DNA from: Methanosarcina vacuolata Z-761
GTDB lineage: Archaea > Halobacteriota > Methanosarcinia > Methanosarcinales > Methanosarcinaceae
Direction: 5' to 3'
Assembly: GCF_000969905.1 (NCBI RefSeq)
Contig: NZ_CP009520.1
Span: forward strand, 310,001-374,000
DNA: 64,000 nucleotides
This document shows, in pieces, positions 43,614-52,341 of the stretch. The notes under the pieces were generated by a model that worked only from the letters and a program-made list of their open reading frames with translations, had not been told where the DNA came from and made no database searches. Position 1 is the first letter of the stretch, and every line of letters starts with the position of its first letter. Both the position numbers and the translations under genes were made by a program.

Positions 43614-44227
43614 TCATACTATGCGCTTACCATATATAATATTTTTAGCACAGAATGTTATGTAGTTATCTTGATATTAGCATATCATTATAATTTCAAT
43701 CCATTATTCTAAGCTTATATGATTGTTATAACCAGGACTATATGCAGTTGAACTGAAAAATCAACAATATCAAATCGTTAACTATATAAAACGTGACTTT
43801 AATTCGCAACCTTTAACGTAATTGATTTTGTTTTTCAGGTGCGTGAGTCCTGGTTTGAGGGGATAAATTTAGGGCAACGGTCAGAGGCAAGCTACTCTCA
43901 GCAAAGGTTAGGGCAGCAAGACCCAAAAAATATTTCTTCTGGTATTGAATTGGCTGAAAACAATTTAACAGGTTGTCTCAAACTTGACCCATTTCTATAA
44001 CTGGATAATTGGAATTGTTACCTTTAAATTCAGATCGAAAATTATTCTGAAATAACAGAATAATTTATATATTTCTTTAATGATGAGAGAAAATAAAGAA
44101 GCTGCAGAACTAAATTTATTTTTGGAATTACTTGTGATTAATCCCTTTTAATCATTTTGTGATCACTTAGTAGTCGCTTGATAGTTGCCCTTGTATTCAC
44201 TTTGTAATCACTCTCAGGAGAATTTGC
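43614..44227. other. intergenic region, decayed repeats
   Basis: No supported gene. The GGACTCACG at 43514 and CGTGAGTCC at 43844 form a widely spaced inverted pair and could be ends of another worn element. Promoter and ribosome binding site (AGGAG, 44217) of the radical SAM gene lie at the right edge. Confidence 0.4.
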
Positions 44228-45223
44228 ATGCAAAGCAAGCTAATTACGCCGGAAATTAAAGCTTTCCTTATTTCTATAGGTTCGGTTTCCGTAGACCCCT
44301 CACTTATCCCACGGGCCCGAGGTTCGACTGCGGGTCCGGGGGCAGGTACGAGTTCAGTTTTTTTCAGGTCGGGAAATAAACGGGTAAGGCTCAGCATAAA
44401 TAAAGACTCTCCGCTTTCGATTTTGAAAGTTGAAGGTGAAGGAGATGTTGGAGTCTTCTATCAAGGAAAAGAGCTCGTAAGGGGAAAACTTGAACCTGCA
44501 CCTGCGCACTGCCCTGATCAGGCATTTATAACCCTTTGTGAAAGGTGCGTATTTGACTGCAAATATTGTCCTGTACCCAAGTTACAGGGGCACGTTAAGA
44601 GTGACGAAGAAGTCCTGAATATAATCGATGAGGTTTTACGAGCAGGAAATCTGAAAGCTATTTCCCTTACTTCGGGAGTTGAAACCTCAATAGAAGGAGA
44701 GGTTGAACGTGTGCTTAAATTGCTTCCTGCTCTCAAGAAATACAATGTCCCCATTGGAGTTTCGGTGTACCCTACTGAAGGATGTTCCAGAAAATTCTAT
44801 GAAGCCGGAGCTTCTGAAGTCAAGTACAATGTTGAAACTATGGACCAGGAGATCTTCAAAAAAGTCTGTGGAGACCTTTCCCTTGATTACATTCTGGATA
44901 GACTCCGGGAAGCTGTTGACGTTTTCGGGAAAAACCGGGTTTTCAGTAATTTTATAATAGGGCTTGGGGAAAGTGACGATTCTGTAAGAGATGGAATCGA
45001 GACCCTTGCACAAATGGGAGTGATTCCTGTCCTGCGGCCGGTAAACCCGCATCCTCTAAGGGCCGGAGATTGCTTTACAGAACGTCCGTCCCCTGAACGC
45101 CTTTTAACGCTTGCAAAACTTGAAGCCGAAATACTCAAGAAATACGGGCTCGATCCAGGGCTTGCAAAGACAATGTGCCTGAAATGTACAGGTTGTGACC
45201 TCGTTCCCTTCGTTGATTTTTAA
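44228..45223 (+). CDS. radical SAM protein, biotin-synthase-like
   Basis: A 331-residue protein. An N-terminal domain (about residues 1-95) precedes the radical SAM core. The cluster motif is in FITLCERCVFDCKYCPVP (C-x3-C-x2-C, about residues 105-113), followed by ISLTSGVETS and strands typical of the partial TIM barrel. The tail has CLKCTGCDLVP, extra cysteines that may hold a second cluster. The reaction is unknown. It is found in methanogens without obvious partners; here it stands alone in a gene-poor area. AGGAG precedes the ATG. Confidence 0.85.
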   Translation: MQSKLITPEIKAFLISIGSVSVDPSLIPRARGSTAGPGAGTSSVFFRSGNKRVRLSINKDSPLSILKVEGEGDVGVFYQGKELVRGKLEPAPAHCPDQAFITLCERCVFDCKYCPVPKLQGHVKSDEEVLNIIDEVLRAGNLKAISLTSGVETSIEGEVERVLKLLPALKKYNVPIGVSVYPTEGCSRKFYEAGASEVKYNVETMDQEIFKKVCGDLSLDYILDRLREAVDVFGKNRVFSNFIIGLGESDDSVRDGIETLAQMGVIPVLRPVNPHPLRAGDCFTERPSPERLLTLAKLEAEILKKYGLDPGLAKTMCLKCTGCDLVPFVDF

Positions 45224-46443
45224 TTTCCACTTTTTTCTCTTCGTTGATTTTTAATTTCTACTTTTTTCTTTTTTCTTTTGAAAATTTGGCTTTTCTCAAA
45301 GAGCCCGTCGTAAACGGAACTTATGACTTGAGTAGTAAAACCAGGTACAATATATGTTTCTGTTAAACCTGCATTTTAGGCAACTAAAGGTTTAATGTTA
45401 TATTCCATTTCAACCACATAATTTCTGCTTTTATTTCTTTAAGAGGAACCCCATAATTTCCACTGGAAACTTCCACGGGTTAATTTTTTTGTTACTATTG
45501 ATTATTTTACTTTTTTCTTTTTTGTTATAGTTCTATATATTTTTTTAATTTGTTCTTTGAGTTTTAATTTTTATGTGAAAACGGTTCTGTTTACTTTTTT
45601 GATGTAATTTTTAAAAATTTTGAAACACTTTTTATCCAGTTATATTTATTATAACCCATCGGCAATTCGCTTACTGTACTCAAATGTTTGTTTTATTATC
45701 GCATTCAATCTTATCTTTTTGTTTTCGTTCCTGATAATTTCAGTACCCCCTAATTTCCACTGGAATCTATTGGTTAACAGCCGGGTTTTCATGGAATATA
45801 TACATACACTTGAGTTTAACTCCGGCTTTTTCAAAAAAACGCAAAAAATATCTCAAAAAGAGTTCATGCCGCTTAAAAAGCACTTTATCTTATTCTGCAT
45901 TCGTTCACTTATTCTGCATTTGTTCACTTATCATTCGGCATTTTTCTTTTATTGTTCATTCTGTACATAGCATGTGAGATGATTTTAAGGTAATTTGTTC
46001 TTAAACTATGTACCTGAGAACTATTTGTTAAAATGTAACTTTTAGGTTTCAATTTAGATAGATATTAGGTTAGCAGCTTTAAAATAGAAAAATGAACGAA
46101 TTTGAATATTTGAGTAAAGTTTTGGAAAATAACAAGCTACGACTAATTAGTGAGTCCAGAACATGAAATTTAAAGTTTTTAACCGAGGCTTTTTACTTTT
46201 AGGAATTTCTTAAGTCTTATTCAAACACCTTATTATATTTATAATGTGTTTCTTCATAATATATAGAAGAAGAGATTAGAAGAAGAAATCTATCTAAAAA
46301 ATTATAACCCGTTTATTTCCATTGGAAAAAGTGGAACTTACCCCTCTGGCCTTCTTCTTTCGGTATGATTTTAAATTCCACTTTTCCTTTCCAGTTAAAC
46401 TTTATCTTTTAATTTTTACATCAGTCTTTTTAACCTTCAGGAT
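45224..46443. other. 1.2 kb gene-free region with recurring TTTCCA-TGGAA motif
   Basis: No credible gene lies between the radical SAM and ADH synthase genes, which is unusually long. Its right end has CTTTTTTCTTTTTTGTT-type runs. The motif AATTTCCACTGGAA occurs at about 45460 and 45748, and TATTTCCATTGGAA at about 46314, each following a C-run (CCCC or CCC). A direct repeat TTCGTTGATTTTTAATTTC opens the region (45207 and 45240). An untranslated RNA or a worn mobile element are both possible. Confidence 0.5.
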
Positions 46444-47250
46444 TTACCTGTTCGACTTTGATATTTCTTCCACACTTACGCCCCCGTGAACAACTTTTGC
46501 AATTTTTTGGACAAGGTCTGTTGGGTCACGGGACTGGAAAACATTTCTTCCTATAGCAACACCTCTTCCTCCTGCCTCGAGTGACCCTGCGATCATTTCC
46601 AGCAGTTCCTGTTCAGAATCCATTTTTGGACCGCCTGCGATGATTACAGGTACAGGGCATCCTTCAACTACTTCTTTAAAAGTTTCAGGGCTTCCGGTAT
46701 AATTTGTTTTGATTATATCAGCTCCAAGTTCGGCTCCAATTCGAGCTGCATGTTTTACAACATCCACATCATATTCAGAACGAACCTTTTTTCCGCGTGG
46801 GTACATCATCGCAAGAAGAGGAATTCCCCATTCATCGCACTTTCCTGCCACATAGCCTAGCCCCTGCAGCATTTCATACTCGTCTTCAGCCCCGATATTT
46901 ACATGAACTGATACGGCATCGGCCCCTACTTTTATAGCTTCTTCTACGGTTGTCACCAGAACCTTATGGTTTGGATCAGGAGAAAGAGAAGTTGAAGCTG
47001 AAAGATGTATTATAAGGCCCACATCATGTCCGTATCCACGGTGTCCGTACTTTGCAAGCCCCATGTGTCCGAGCACGGCGTTTGCCCCGCCTTCTGCAAC
47101 CTTGTTTACAGTTTCCTGAAGGTTTTTAAGCCCTTCAATTGGACCTGCACTAACTCCATGGTCCATAGGAATAATAATTGCATTACCGGTACTTCGATTG
47201 AATATACGTTCCAGCCTCACGGATTTACCTATAGTGTTCATAGGCTGCAT
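46444..47250 (-). CDS. 2-amino-3,7-dideoxy-D-threo-hept-6-ulosonate synthase
   Basis: A 268-residue class I aldolase-like enzyme. [19 protein letters not shown] is the family opening (catalytic Asp in PMDHG); [15 protein letters not shown] carries the Schiff-base Lys; [14 protein letters not shown] and [12 protein letters not shown] follow. In methanogens it condenses aspartate semialdehyde with 6-deoxy-5-ketofructose 1-phosphate to start the alternative route to 3-dehydroquinate. The Asd that provides its substrate lies at 38652. The frame begins [13 protein letters not shown] 47241 (second Met) is also possible. Confidence 0.95.
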   Translation of the reverse strand: MQPMNTIGKSVRLERIFNRSTGNAIIIPMDHGVSAGPIEGLKNLQETVNKVAEGGANAVLGHMGLAKYGHRGYGHDVGLIIHLSASTSLSPDPNHKVLVTTVEEAIKVGADAVSVHVNIGAEDEYEMLQGLGYVAGKCDEWGIPLLAMMYPRGKKVRSEYDVDVVKHAARIGAELGADIIKTNYTGSPETFKEVVEGCPVPVIIAGGPKMDSEQELLEMIAGSLEAGGRGVAIGRNVFQSRDPTDLVQKIAKVVHGGVSVEEISKSNR

Positions 47251-47560
47251 ATTTCGAATTAGAGAATATAAACTTTATCAGTATATCTTTAAGGAACCAA
47301 ATGCCAGGATTTCTCTTGCTTACTTTTCATGACTCAGATTTTCGGAAGGCAGAGACTATAAAGCTTAATCTGCTTTTAAAAATGCACATAATTTGTGAAA
47401 AATAACTTAAAAAATTCGGGGAAATATTAAAAAATTAAAAATGTTACTGAAAATTCGAAACGTTAAGAGGGTTAACAAAGGTTACAAAGGTTACAAAGGT
47501 TACAAAGGTTAAAACCATTAAAAATATTAAAAAAAGTTTAAACACTTTTTGATGACTTAT
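47251..47560. other. intergenic region with short tandem repeat
   Basis: No gene seen. AAAGGTTAC is repeated five times at about 47469-47512. Confidence 0.6.
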
Positions 47561-47563
47561 TTT

Positions 47564-47665
47564 GGCTCTTCGTTGTTTTGTGTGGATATCCTTATAACGT
47601 CCTCATAAAAACCAATGCGGTCTTGAATTGAAAATCATTTTATCCATAGGGAATAGCGAAGAGCC
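47564..47665. mobile_element. 102-base inverted-repeat element, GGCTCTTCG family (copy B)
   Basis: GGCTCTTCG at the left and CGAAGAGCC at the right are perfect inverted ends. The 102 bases match copy C (51962-52063) at about 90 percent, with no gaps, so they are recent relatives. No protein is encoded. It touches the stop codon of the dUTPase gene (ends at 47667). Confidence 0.8.
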
Positions 47666-47666
47666 C

Positions 47667-48182
47667 TTATTTTGTATTTTCGTTCTGATAAATCCCTGAA
47701 TACCCTTTTTCTACTTCAGTATCCAGAGTATAGAATAAAAGCTGCATAATTCGGGCGTCTTTTTTCAGTCTGAATCCTTCCGTATTATAAACCACCAGCA
47801 TCGACTCGCTGCGGCCTCTGTATCCTGCATCCCATACCGCGGTTTCAAGGGTAGCTCCGCATCGAATAAGAGTTGAACGTGGCTTTGCAATCGCAGCTAG
47901 ATTCATGGGAATATTTACAATCTCATTGAAAAGTACCTTGTAAATCCCCTCTGGCAGGTGAATCCAACCATCATTTTCGAATTCAAGAGTTTTTCCATCT
48001 GGAAGCTTTCGTTCAGAGTTATCAAAATCCACAGCTCCAGAACCTTCTATTGTTTTCACTTCTTTCAGGGTAAGCTCAAGTCCGTTAGGCTGGATCTGGG
48101 TTTCTATATCAACGGCATTTTCAAGCAAAGGAGGCTTTGCCTGTATAAGTTTTCTTAGTTCGGTGCTGGATAGAAGCGTCAT
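47667..48182 (-). CDS. dut: dUTP diphosphatase, archaeal type (dCTP deaminase family)
   Basis: A 171-residue homotrimer-forming enzyme. PRSTLIRCGATLETAVWDAG (about residues 102-121) includes the conserved Ser-Leu and Asp of the dCTP deaminase/dUTPase active site; YRGRSESMLVVYNTEG follows. It resembles the archaeal dUTPase family used in Methanosarcina; dCTP deaminase activity is not excluded. It removes dUTP and supplies dUMP for thymidylate. The repeat element lies directly against its 3' end, ending one base before the stop codon. Confidence 0.9.
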   Translation of the reverse strand: MTLLSSTELRKLIQAKPPLLENAVDIETQIQPNGLELTLKEVKTIEGSGAVDFDNSERKLPDGKTLEFENDGWIHLPEGIYKVLFNEIVNIPMNLAAIAKPRSTLIRCGATLETAVWDAGYRGRSESMLVVYNTEGFRLKKDARIMQLLFYTLDTEVEKGYSGIYQNENTK

Positions 48183-48522
48183 CGAAAATGTAATTGCAAA
48201 GATTCTTTATTACTGTTTCGGATTTCATTTTATGGTTTTATCCTTTTCTGGATATTATTCTCTTTGATTTCATTTTTATTTCCAGTACTAATATTATTAT
48301 CTTTATTATATTAAACGAGAATTTATGAAAAGGTTTATTCTTATCAGGTAAATAACCACTACCTATCAAGATATTCATAATCACTAACTCTCAAAACGAA
48401 CATGATATTCTTCGAATAACATTCACAACCAATGAAAGTGCTTGCAGATGGCAGTATTTTCATGCTAAATATTCAAACTAATGCTCAATCGGTTTTAATA
48501 ACGAGCTTACGAGAGGCTTTTA
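48183..48522. promoter_or_regulatory. divergent region between dUTPase and surface protein genes
   Basis: AT-rich, with several T/A runs; TTTATTATATTAAAC at about 48301 is a TATA-like sequence. Ribosome binding site GAGAGG precedes the surface protein ATG (48523). No other feature seen. Confidence 0.4.
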
Positions 48523-50634
48523 ATGATAGCAAAAAGATCTACTGTATACGTGATTTCCTTTGTATTTTTCATATTCTTATTAACAGGCTGTGCCCTGGCT
48601 GCCACGGGCGGCACGTCGGGTCTTCCCACAGAAAAGAATTCATGGAATTGCTCTAAGGAAATCCTAATTACTGAGAACGCCGGTAAAGACCTGCAAGGAT
48701 ACCCTGTTGCTGTTGTTTTGAACTCTTCGAATTTTAACTTTTCAGAGGCAAAAATTGATGGCTCTGACCTTCGATTTTCCTCAGGAAATAGAACATTCAA
48801 TTACTGGATTGAAACCTGGGACCCTGAAAACGAGGAAGCTCTTATCTGGGTCAGGCTTCCGTCTCTTTCTGCGAATCAAACCACTAAAATTCTCATGAGA
48901 TACGATAACTCCGGGGCCGAAGCCGTAAGCAGTGGAGAAAAAACTTTTGACTTTTTTGATGATTTTGAGGGCAATTACCTTAATGAACTGGACTGGAGCG
49001 CTGAAAGTGCAGGAGGAGGACTAGTTGAGGTTAAAAATGGGATCTGTAACGTCTCAGCTCCTAAGGTTCATGCCTATGATTCCTCTATGATCTACAGCAA
49101 AAAAAATTTTGAGATAAATTCTATGTTTGTAGTCAAAAGGATGAAAGTCACCACGGGTACGGACAATAGAGGGCCTGTGCTGCAGCAGGGTTTCATAGAC
49201 CATATAGACAGCAAAAAAAACGAAATCAAGCATGAGACCGAGCTTGCAAACGAAAGCCGAGTGAACCTGGAAACGATTTACAGGAAACAAAAAAAGAACC
49301 TCTATGATCTTACTGATGTCAATGTTCCTGAAAGAGAATGGTATGTCTCGGGAATTGCCTGGTATGAAGAGAACAATACTCGCAAAATATCCTGGTTTAA
49401 AAATGGTGTCCGTGATCCGAGAATGGACTTCGCCTCAAACGATTCCGTAACCAATATCCCAATGCATGTTTATCTGTATGCTGCTTCTTACAAGGATGCC
49501 TCGAAGAATACAGGCTCTATGGCAGTCGATTATGTGCTGGTTCGGAAATTCGTTGGAGCCGAACCCACAGTGAAGATTATTTCAGCTCAGGACGAAAGCA
49601 AAGTTTCTTCCGAAAGCGTTTCTGAGAATAACTCTGGGAACTCTTTAGGAGATGATTCAAATGGCACCTCTGAACAGAGTATCTCTGAACAGAGTATCTC
49701 TGAAAATAACTCTGACAACGTCTCTGAAGATAACTTTGAATATAGCTTTAAAAGCAGCTCTGAAAACATTTCCGAGCCTCAAATCGCGGCTGGATCCAAA
49801 CCAAATTCCGAAACTTCCGGAATCAGGCTTTCTTCCCCATACGAGTTCAATTTCTCTGACCTTGTAAATGAACTGAATTCCTCAGGAATAAACACGATTT
49901 TCCTCAGCGTAGACAGCGAAGACGTATGGCAATATGAACGTTTTGTGAAAATGGCTCATGAAAAGGGGATTTTCGTACATGCCGTGCTTCTGGAAGACGT
50001 AAATTGCACAAAAAAAGGAGCTGATAACCTCTGCCAGAATACTCTGGACACAGTACTTGATTATAATGAAAAATCCCTTGCTCCCTTTGATGGGATTGAT
50101 ATCGACGTAAACTCTTCTGGCTGGGAAAGTTCTGAAGAAAACGCAATCGATTACAGGACACTGTTTGAAACAGCCGATAAAGAGGCTAAAGAAAACGTAT
50201 CCATCTCAGCAAGCCTTCCGCTTAATTATACTGCGTCTCAAATCAAGGAAATCGCTCCGTTTGTTGATTTCTTTATTATCAAGGCTTATCCCGGCGAAGA
50301 TAAAGAGCTTAATTCCGTTTCCAACATTGTTGACGCCGTTGCCCTTGAAATGGGAGAGATAAGAGGCGCTGGCTCAAGAGGAATAATAGAAATCTCTGTG
50401 GAAGAAGGTTTTAAGGATAAATATTCAATAAGCCAGCTTTTTACCGGCCTGTCAGACTATTATTCCAATGATTCGGCTTTCCTGGGAGTCTCGATTTTCA
50501 ACTACGATACCTATAAAGGACTGCCTCAAACACAAACAGAAGAGAAGGGGTTCCCAATTCCCGGATTTAACACCCTCGCGGTGATTCTTGCGGGGCTTGG
50601 AGCTTTTGCCCTTTTAAAAGAAAAGAAAAGTTAA
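48523..50634 (+). CDS. secreted DUF2341 surface protein with PGF-CTERM anchor
   Basis: A 703-residue exported protein. The signal peptide is residues about 1-27 (VISFVFFIFLLTGCALAATG). A DUF2341 beta domain follows at about 45-125 (YWIETWDPENEEALIWVRLP), and a concanavalin-like region at about 145-345. A Ser/Asn/Glu-rich linker (about 360-430, repeated SISEQSISENNS units) leads to a barrel domain (about 435-660: FNFSDLVNELNSSGINTIFL, FDGIDIDVNSSGW) resembling glycoside hydrolases. The end, PIPGFNTLAVILAGLGAFAL then LKEKKS, is a PGF-CTERM signal for archaeosortase. It is probably glycan-related at the cell surface; this is inference. Confidence 0.85.
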   Translation: MIAKRSTVYVISFVFFIFLLTGCALAATGGTSGLPTEKNSWNCSKEILITENAGKDLQGYPVAVVLNSSNFNFSEAKIDGSDLRFSSGNRTFNYWIETWDPENEEALIWVRLPSLSANQTTKILMRYDNSGAEAVSSGEKTFDFFDDFEGNYLNELDWSAESAGGGLVEVKNGICNVSAPKVHAYDSSMIYSKKNFEINSMFVVKRMKVTTGTDNRGPVLQQGFIDHIDSKKNEIKHETELANESRVNLETIYRKQKKNLYDLTDVNVPEREWYVSGIAWYEENNTRKISWFKNGVRDPRMDFASNDSVTNIPMHVYLYAASYKDASKNTGSMAVDYVLVRKFVGAEPTVKIISAQDESKVSSESVSENNSGNSLGDDSNGTSEQSISEQSISENNSDNVSEDNFEYSFKSSSENISEPQIAAGSKPNSETSGIRLSSPYEFNFSDLVNELNSSGINTIFLSVDSEDVWQYERFVKMAHEKGIFVHAVLLEDVNCTKKGADNLCQNTLDTVLDYNEKSLAPFDGIDIDVNSSGWESSEENAIDYRTLFETADKEAKENVSISASLPLNYTASQIKEIAPFVDFFIIKAYPGEDKELNSVSNIVDAVALEMGEIRGAGSRGIIEISVEEGFKDKYSISQLFTGLSDYYSNDSAFLGVSIFNYDTYKGLPQTQTEEKGFPIPGFNTLAVILAGLGAFALLKEKKS

Positions 50635-50676
50635 GAGTCGATCATGAAAGTCAGTAATGTATATTGAAAAGTTACC

Positions 50677-50790
50677 AGGACTTACGCGGTTTAAATGAAA
50701 ACTCAATAATTAAACCTTCAACGATCTAAAATATGCCTTTAGCCGCAGCGTCTATTGTGCTTGAGTTTTCACATTCAGTGCGTAAGTCCT
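50677..50790. mobile_element. 114-base MITE-like element with bipartite inverted ends
   Basis: AGGACTTACGC (50677-50687) matches GCGTAAGTCCT (50780-50790) inverted. Nine variable bases further in, GAAAACTCAA and TTGAGTTTTC form a second inverted pair. There is no coding frame. The bipartite end is a typical transposase-binding arrangement. Confidence 0.65.
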
Positions 50791-51116
50791 AGCGTCATCA
50801 TTAAGGTATTTTCTCAAGACACCTTTTCCCAGTAACCTTTCAGCGGGTAAGTTTTCAAAAAAAATAAGGATAGGTAAAGACGACGCTCGGCAAACCCCAA
50901 ATCGTTAATGTACATTACCTTAAGAACATAAGATAATGACTATAAGTCATATTTTTCCTCCTTACCCTATACTTTCTTTGTCTTTCCCCAGAACTTTCAT
51001 GAAAACTTCTTTGTTTTTTAAAATAAGAGAAACTTTTTTATGCTTACTTATCATTTATACTTTTGTTATACTGTTTGACATTTTAACTTTTTAAACTCTT
51101 CAATGGGGGTCTTAAC
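50791..51116 (+). promoter_or_regulatory. upstream region of the iron-sulfur flavoprotein gene
   Basis: AT-rich, no gene. TTTATACTTTTG-like sequences (about 51053) are TATA candidates. GGGGGT (51105-51110) is the ribosome binding site. Confidence 0.4.
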
Positions 51117-51722
51117 ATTAAAATTCTTGGATTGGTGGGTAGTCCTAATATCAATGGGAATACTGCAAAGCTTGTAAATGCAATTCTCGACGGAGCTGCT
51201 GAAAACGGTGCCGAAAAAGTAATTTACAATCTAGCTTCTCTAAATATTAAAGGTTGTGACGCCTGCTTCAGATGCAAGGAATCAGGCTGCTGTGCAATAG
51301 ACGACGACATGCAGGAACTTTACCACGAAATCCAGGCTGCAGACACTATTGTAATCGGCTCTCCTGTTTACATGTGGCAGATGACGGCCCAAACTAAACT
51401 CTTAATTGACCGTCTGACAGCCTTTTTAAAACCTGATTTTTCAAGCAGGCTTGATAATAAAAAACTGATCCTTGTTTTTTCCCAGGGCAGTTCAGACAGG
51501 GATGCCTTCAAACCGTATTTTGAATACACAGCCGGCCTTCTCTATTATCTCGGCTTTGATGTCCTGGAAACCGTTATTGCGGCTGGCACGGATAATCTTG
51601 AAGTCTCATTCAGGCCCAGGCTGCTTGAAAAAGCAAGAGAACTTGGAAAATTGGTTTCAGCTTCTCCTTTTTCTGGTCCTGAGTTTAGAAAAAGCGAGTC
51701 AAGCCTGATCCCACTTCTCTGA
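51117..51722 (+). CDS. iron-sulfur flavoprotein (Isf-like, NADPH-dependent FMN reductase family), probable ATT start
   Basis: A flavodoxin-fold protein of about 201 residues. KILGLVGSPNINGNTAKL is the FMN phosphate loop, and CDACFRCKESGCC (about residues 46-58) the compact cysteine motif of archaeal Isf, which binds a 4Fe-4S cluster and FMN and can reduce oxygen or peroxide. The first usual codon, TTG at 51132, would cut into the beta-1 strand; the frame extends to ATT at 51117, six bases after GGGGGT, giving the family start (M)KILGLVGSP. It lies after a repeat element and stands alone. Confidence 0.85.
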   Translation: MKILGLVGSPNINGNTAKLVNAILDGAAENGAEKVIYNLASLNIKGCDACFRCKESGCCAIDDDMQELYHEIQAADTIVIGSPVYMWQMTAQTKLLIDRLTAFLKPDFSSRLDNKKLILVFSQGSSDRDAFKPYFEYTAGLLYYLGFDVLETVIAAGTDNLEVSFRPRLLEKARELGKLVSASPFSGPEFRKSESSLIPLL

Positions 51723-51960
51723 TTTTTTCAGTTTAATCTTTTTTGTTTTTGGCATTTACTTCTTTACACTTTTTTACTCAATTTAAACCTGTTTTACCAC
51801 TAAAATCCTCTTTTTCGTATTCTCTTCAAATTGTATGGGCAAAAGTAAATTTCATGTATTTACTGAAAATTTAATAATTTTATTAAGTTTAAATAACAAC
51901 CTCAAACGATAAATTCAACTTTATAACTGTATACTAAAACTGTTGCACATTTTTCGAATT
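51723..51960. other. intergenic region, no gene seen
   Basis: AT-rich sequence between the flavoprotein gene and repeat copy C. TTTTTTGTTTTTGG at about 51738 could end the upstream transcript. Confidence 0.4.
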
Positions 51961-51961
51961 C

Positions 51962-52063
51962 GGCTCTTCGTTGTTTTGTGTGGATATCCTCATAATATTC
52001 TCATAAAAACCAATACGGTCTTGAGTTGAAAATCATCTTATCCATACGGAATAGCGGAGGGCC
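51962..52063. mobile_element. 102-base inverted-repeat element, GGCTCTTCG family (copy C)
   Basis: It matches copy B (47564) at about 90 percent over the full length; ends GGCTCTTCG and CGGAGGGCC (the latter with two changes). No coding sequence. It lies upstream of aconitase. Confidence 0.75.
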
Positions 52064-52113
52064 GAAAATTCTCGATTGAATTTGAAGAGGATATACAATT
52101 ATTATACTGCTTA

Positions 52114-52200
52114 ATGTATGATTTAGTTAGAGCACAATTTTCGGAGATTCCGGAAAAAATAGAGGACAACACTTCAATTAGAGCAAACTTTTGTATGTAA
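52114..52200 (+). pseudogene. possible short gene fragment ahead of aconitase
   Basis: The frame continues MYDLVRAQFSEIPEKIEDNT then SIRANFCM and stops; upstream residues (KFSIEFEEDIQLLYCL) also look coding and run into the repeat element. It may be the 3' end of a gene broken by the insertion. I do not recognise the family. Confidence 0.3.
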
Positions 52201-52341
52201 AAACGGAGTAGTAAACCCGAAGGAATAAAATAGTCTGAAGATAAGATGGGGCTTTCACACAATAAAGAGATACATACGATAAAGAAAATATCTATAATAT
52301 CATAATTTTAATTTCATATTTTTGCTGGAGGTAAGAAATAT

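Noticed and set aside
43839-44000. Short plus-strand frame beginning VRESWFEGINLGQRSE
   Set aside because: No ribosome binding site and no recognisable family; lies in decayed repeat DNA.
45620-45970. 116-residue frame in the gene-free region
   Set aside because: Starts at TTG without a ribosome binding site, is AT-driven in composition, and holds one of the repeated motifs.
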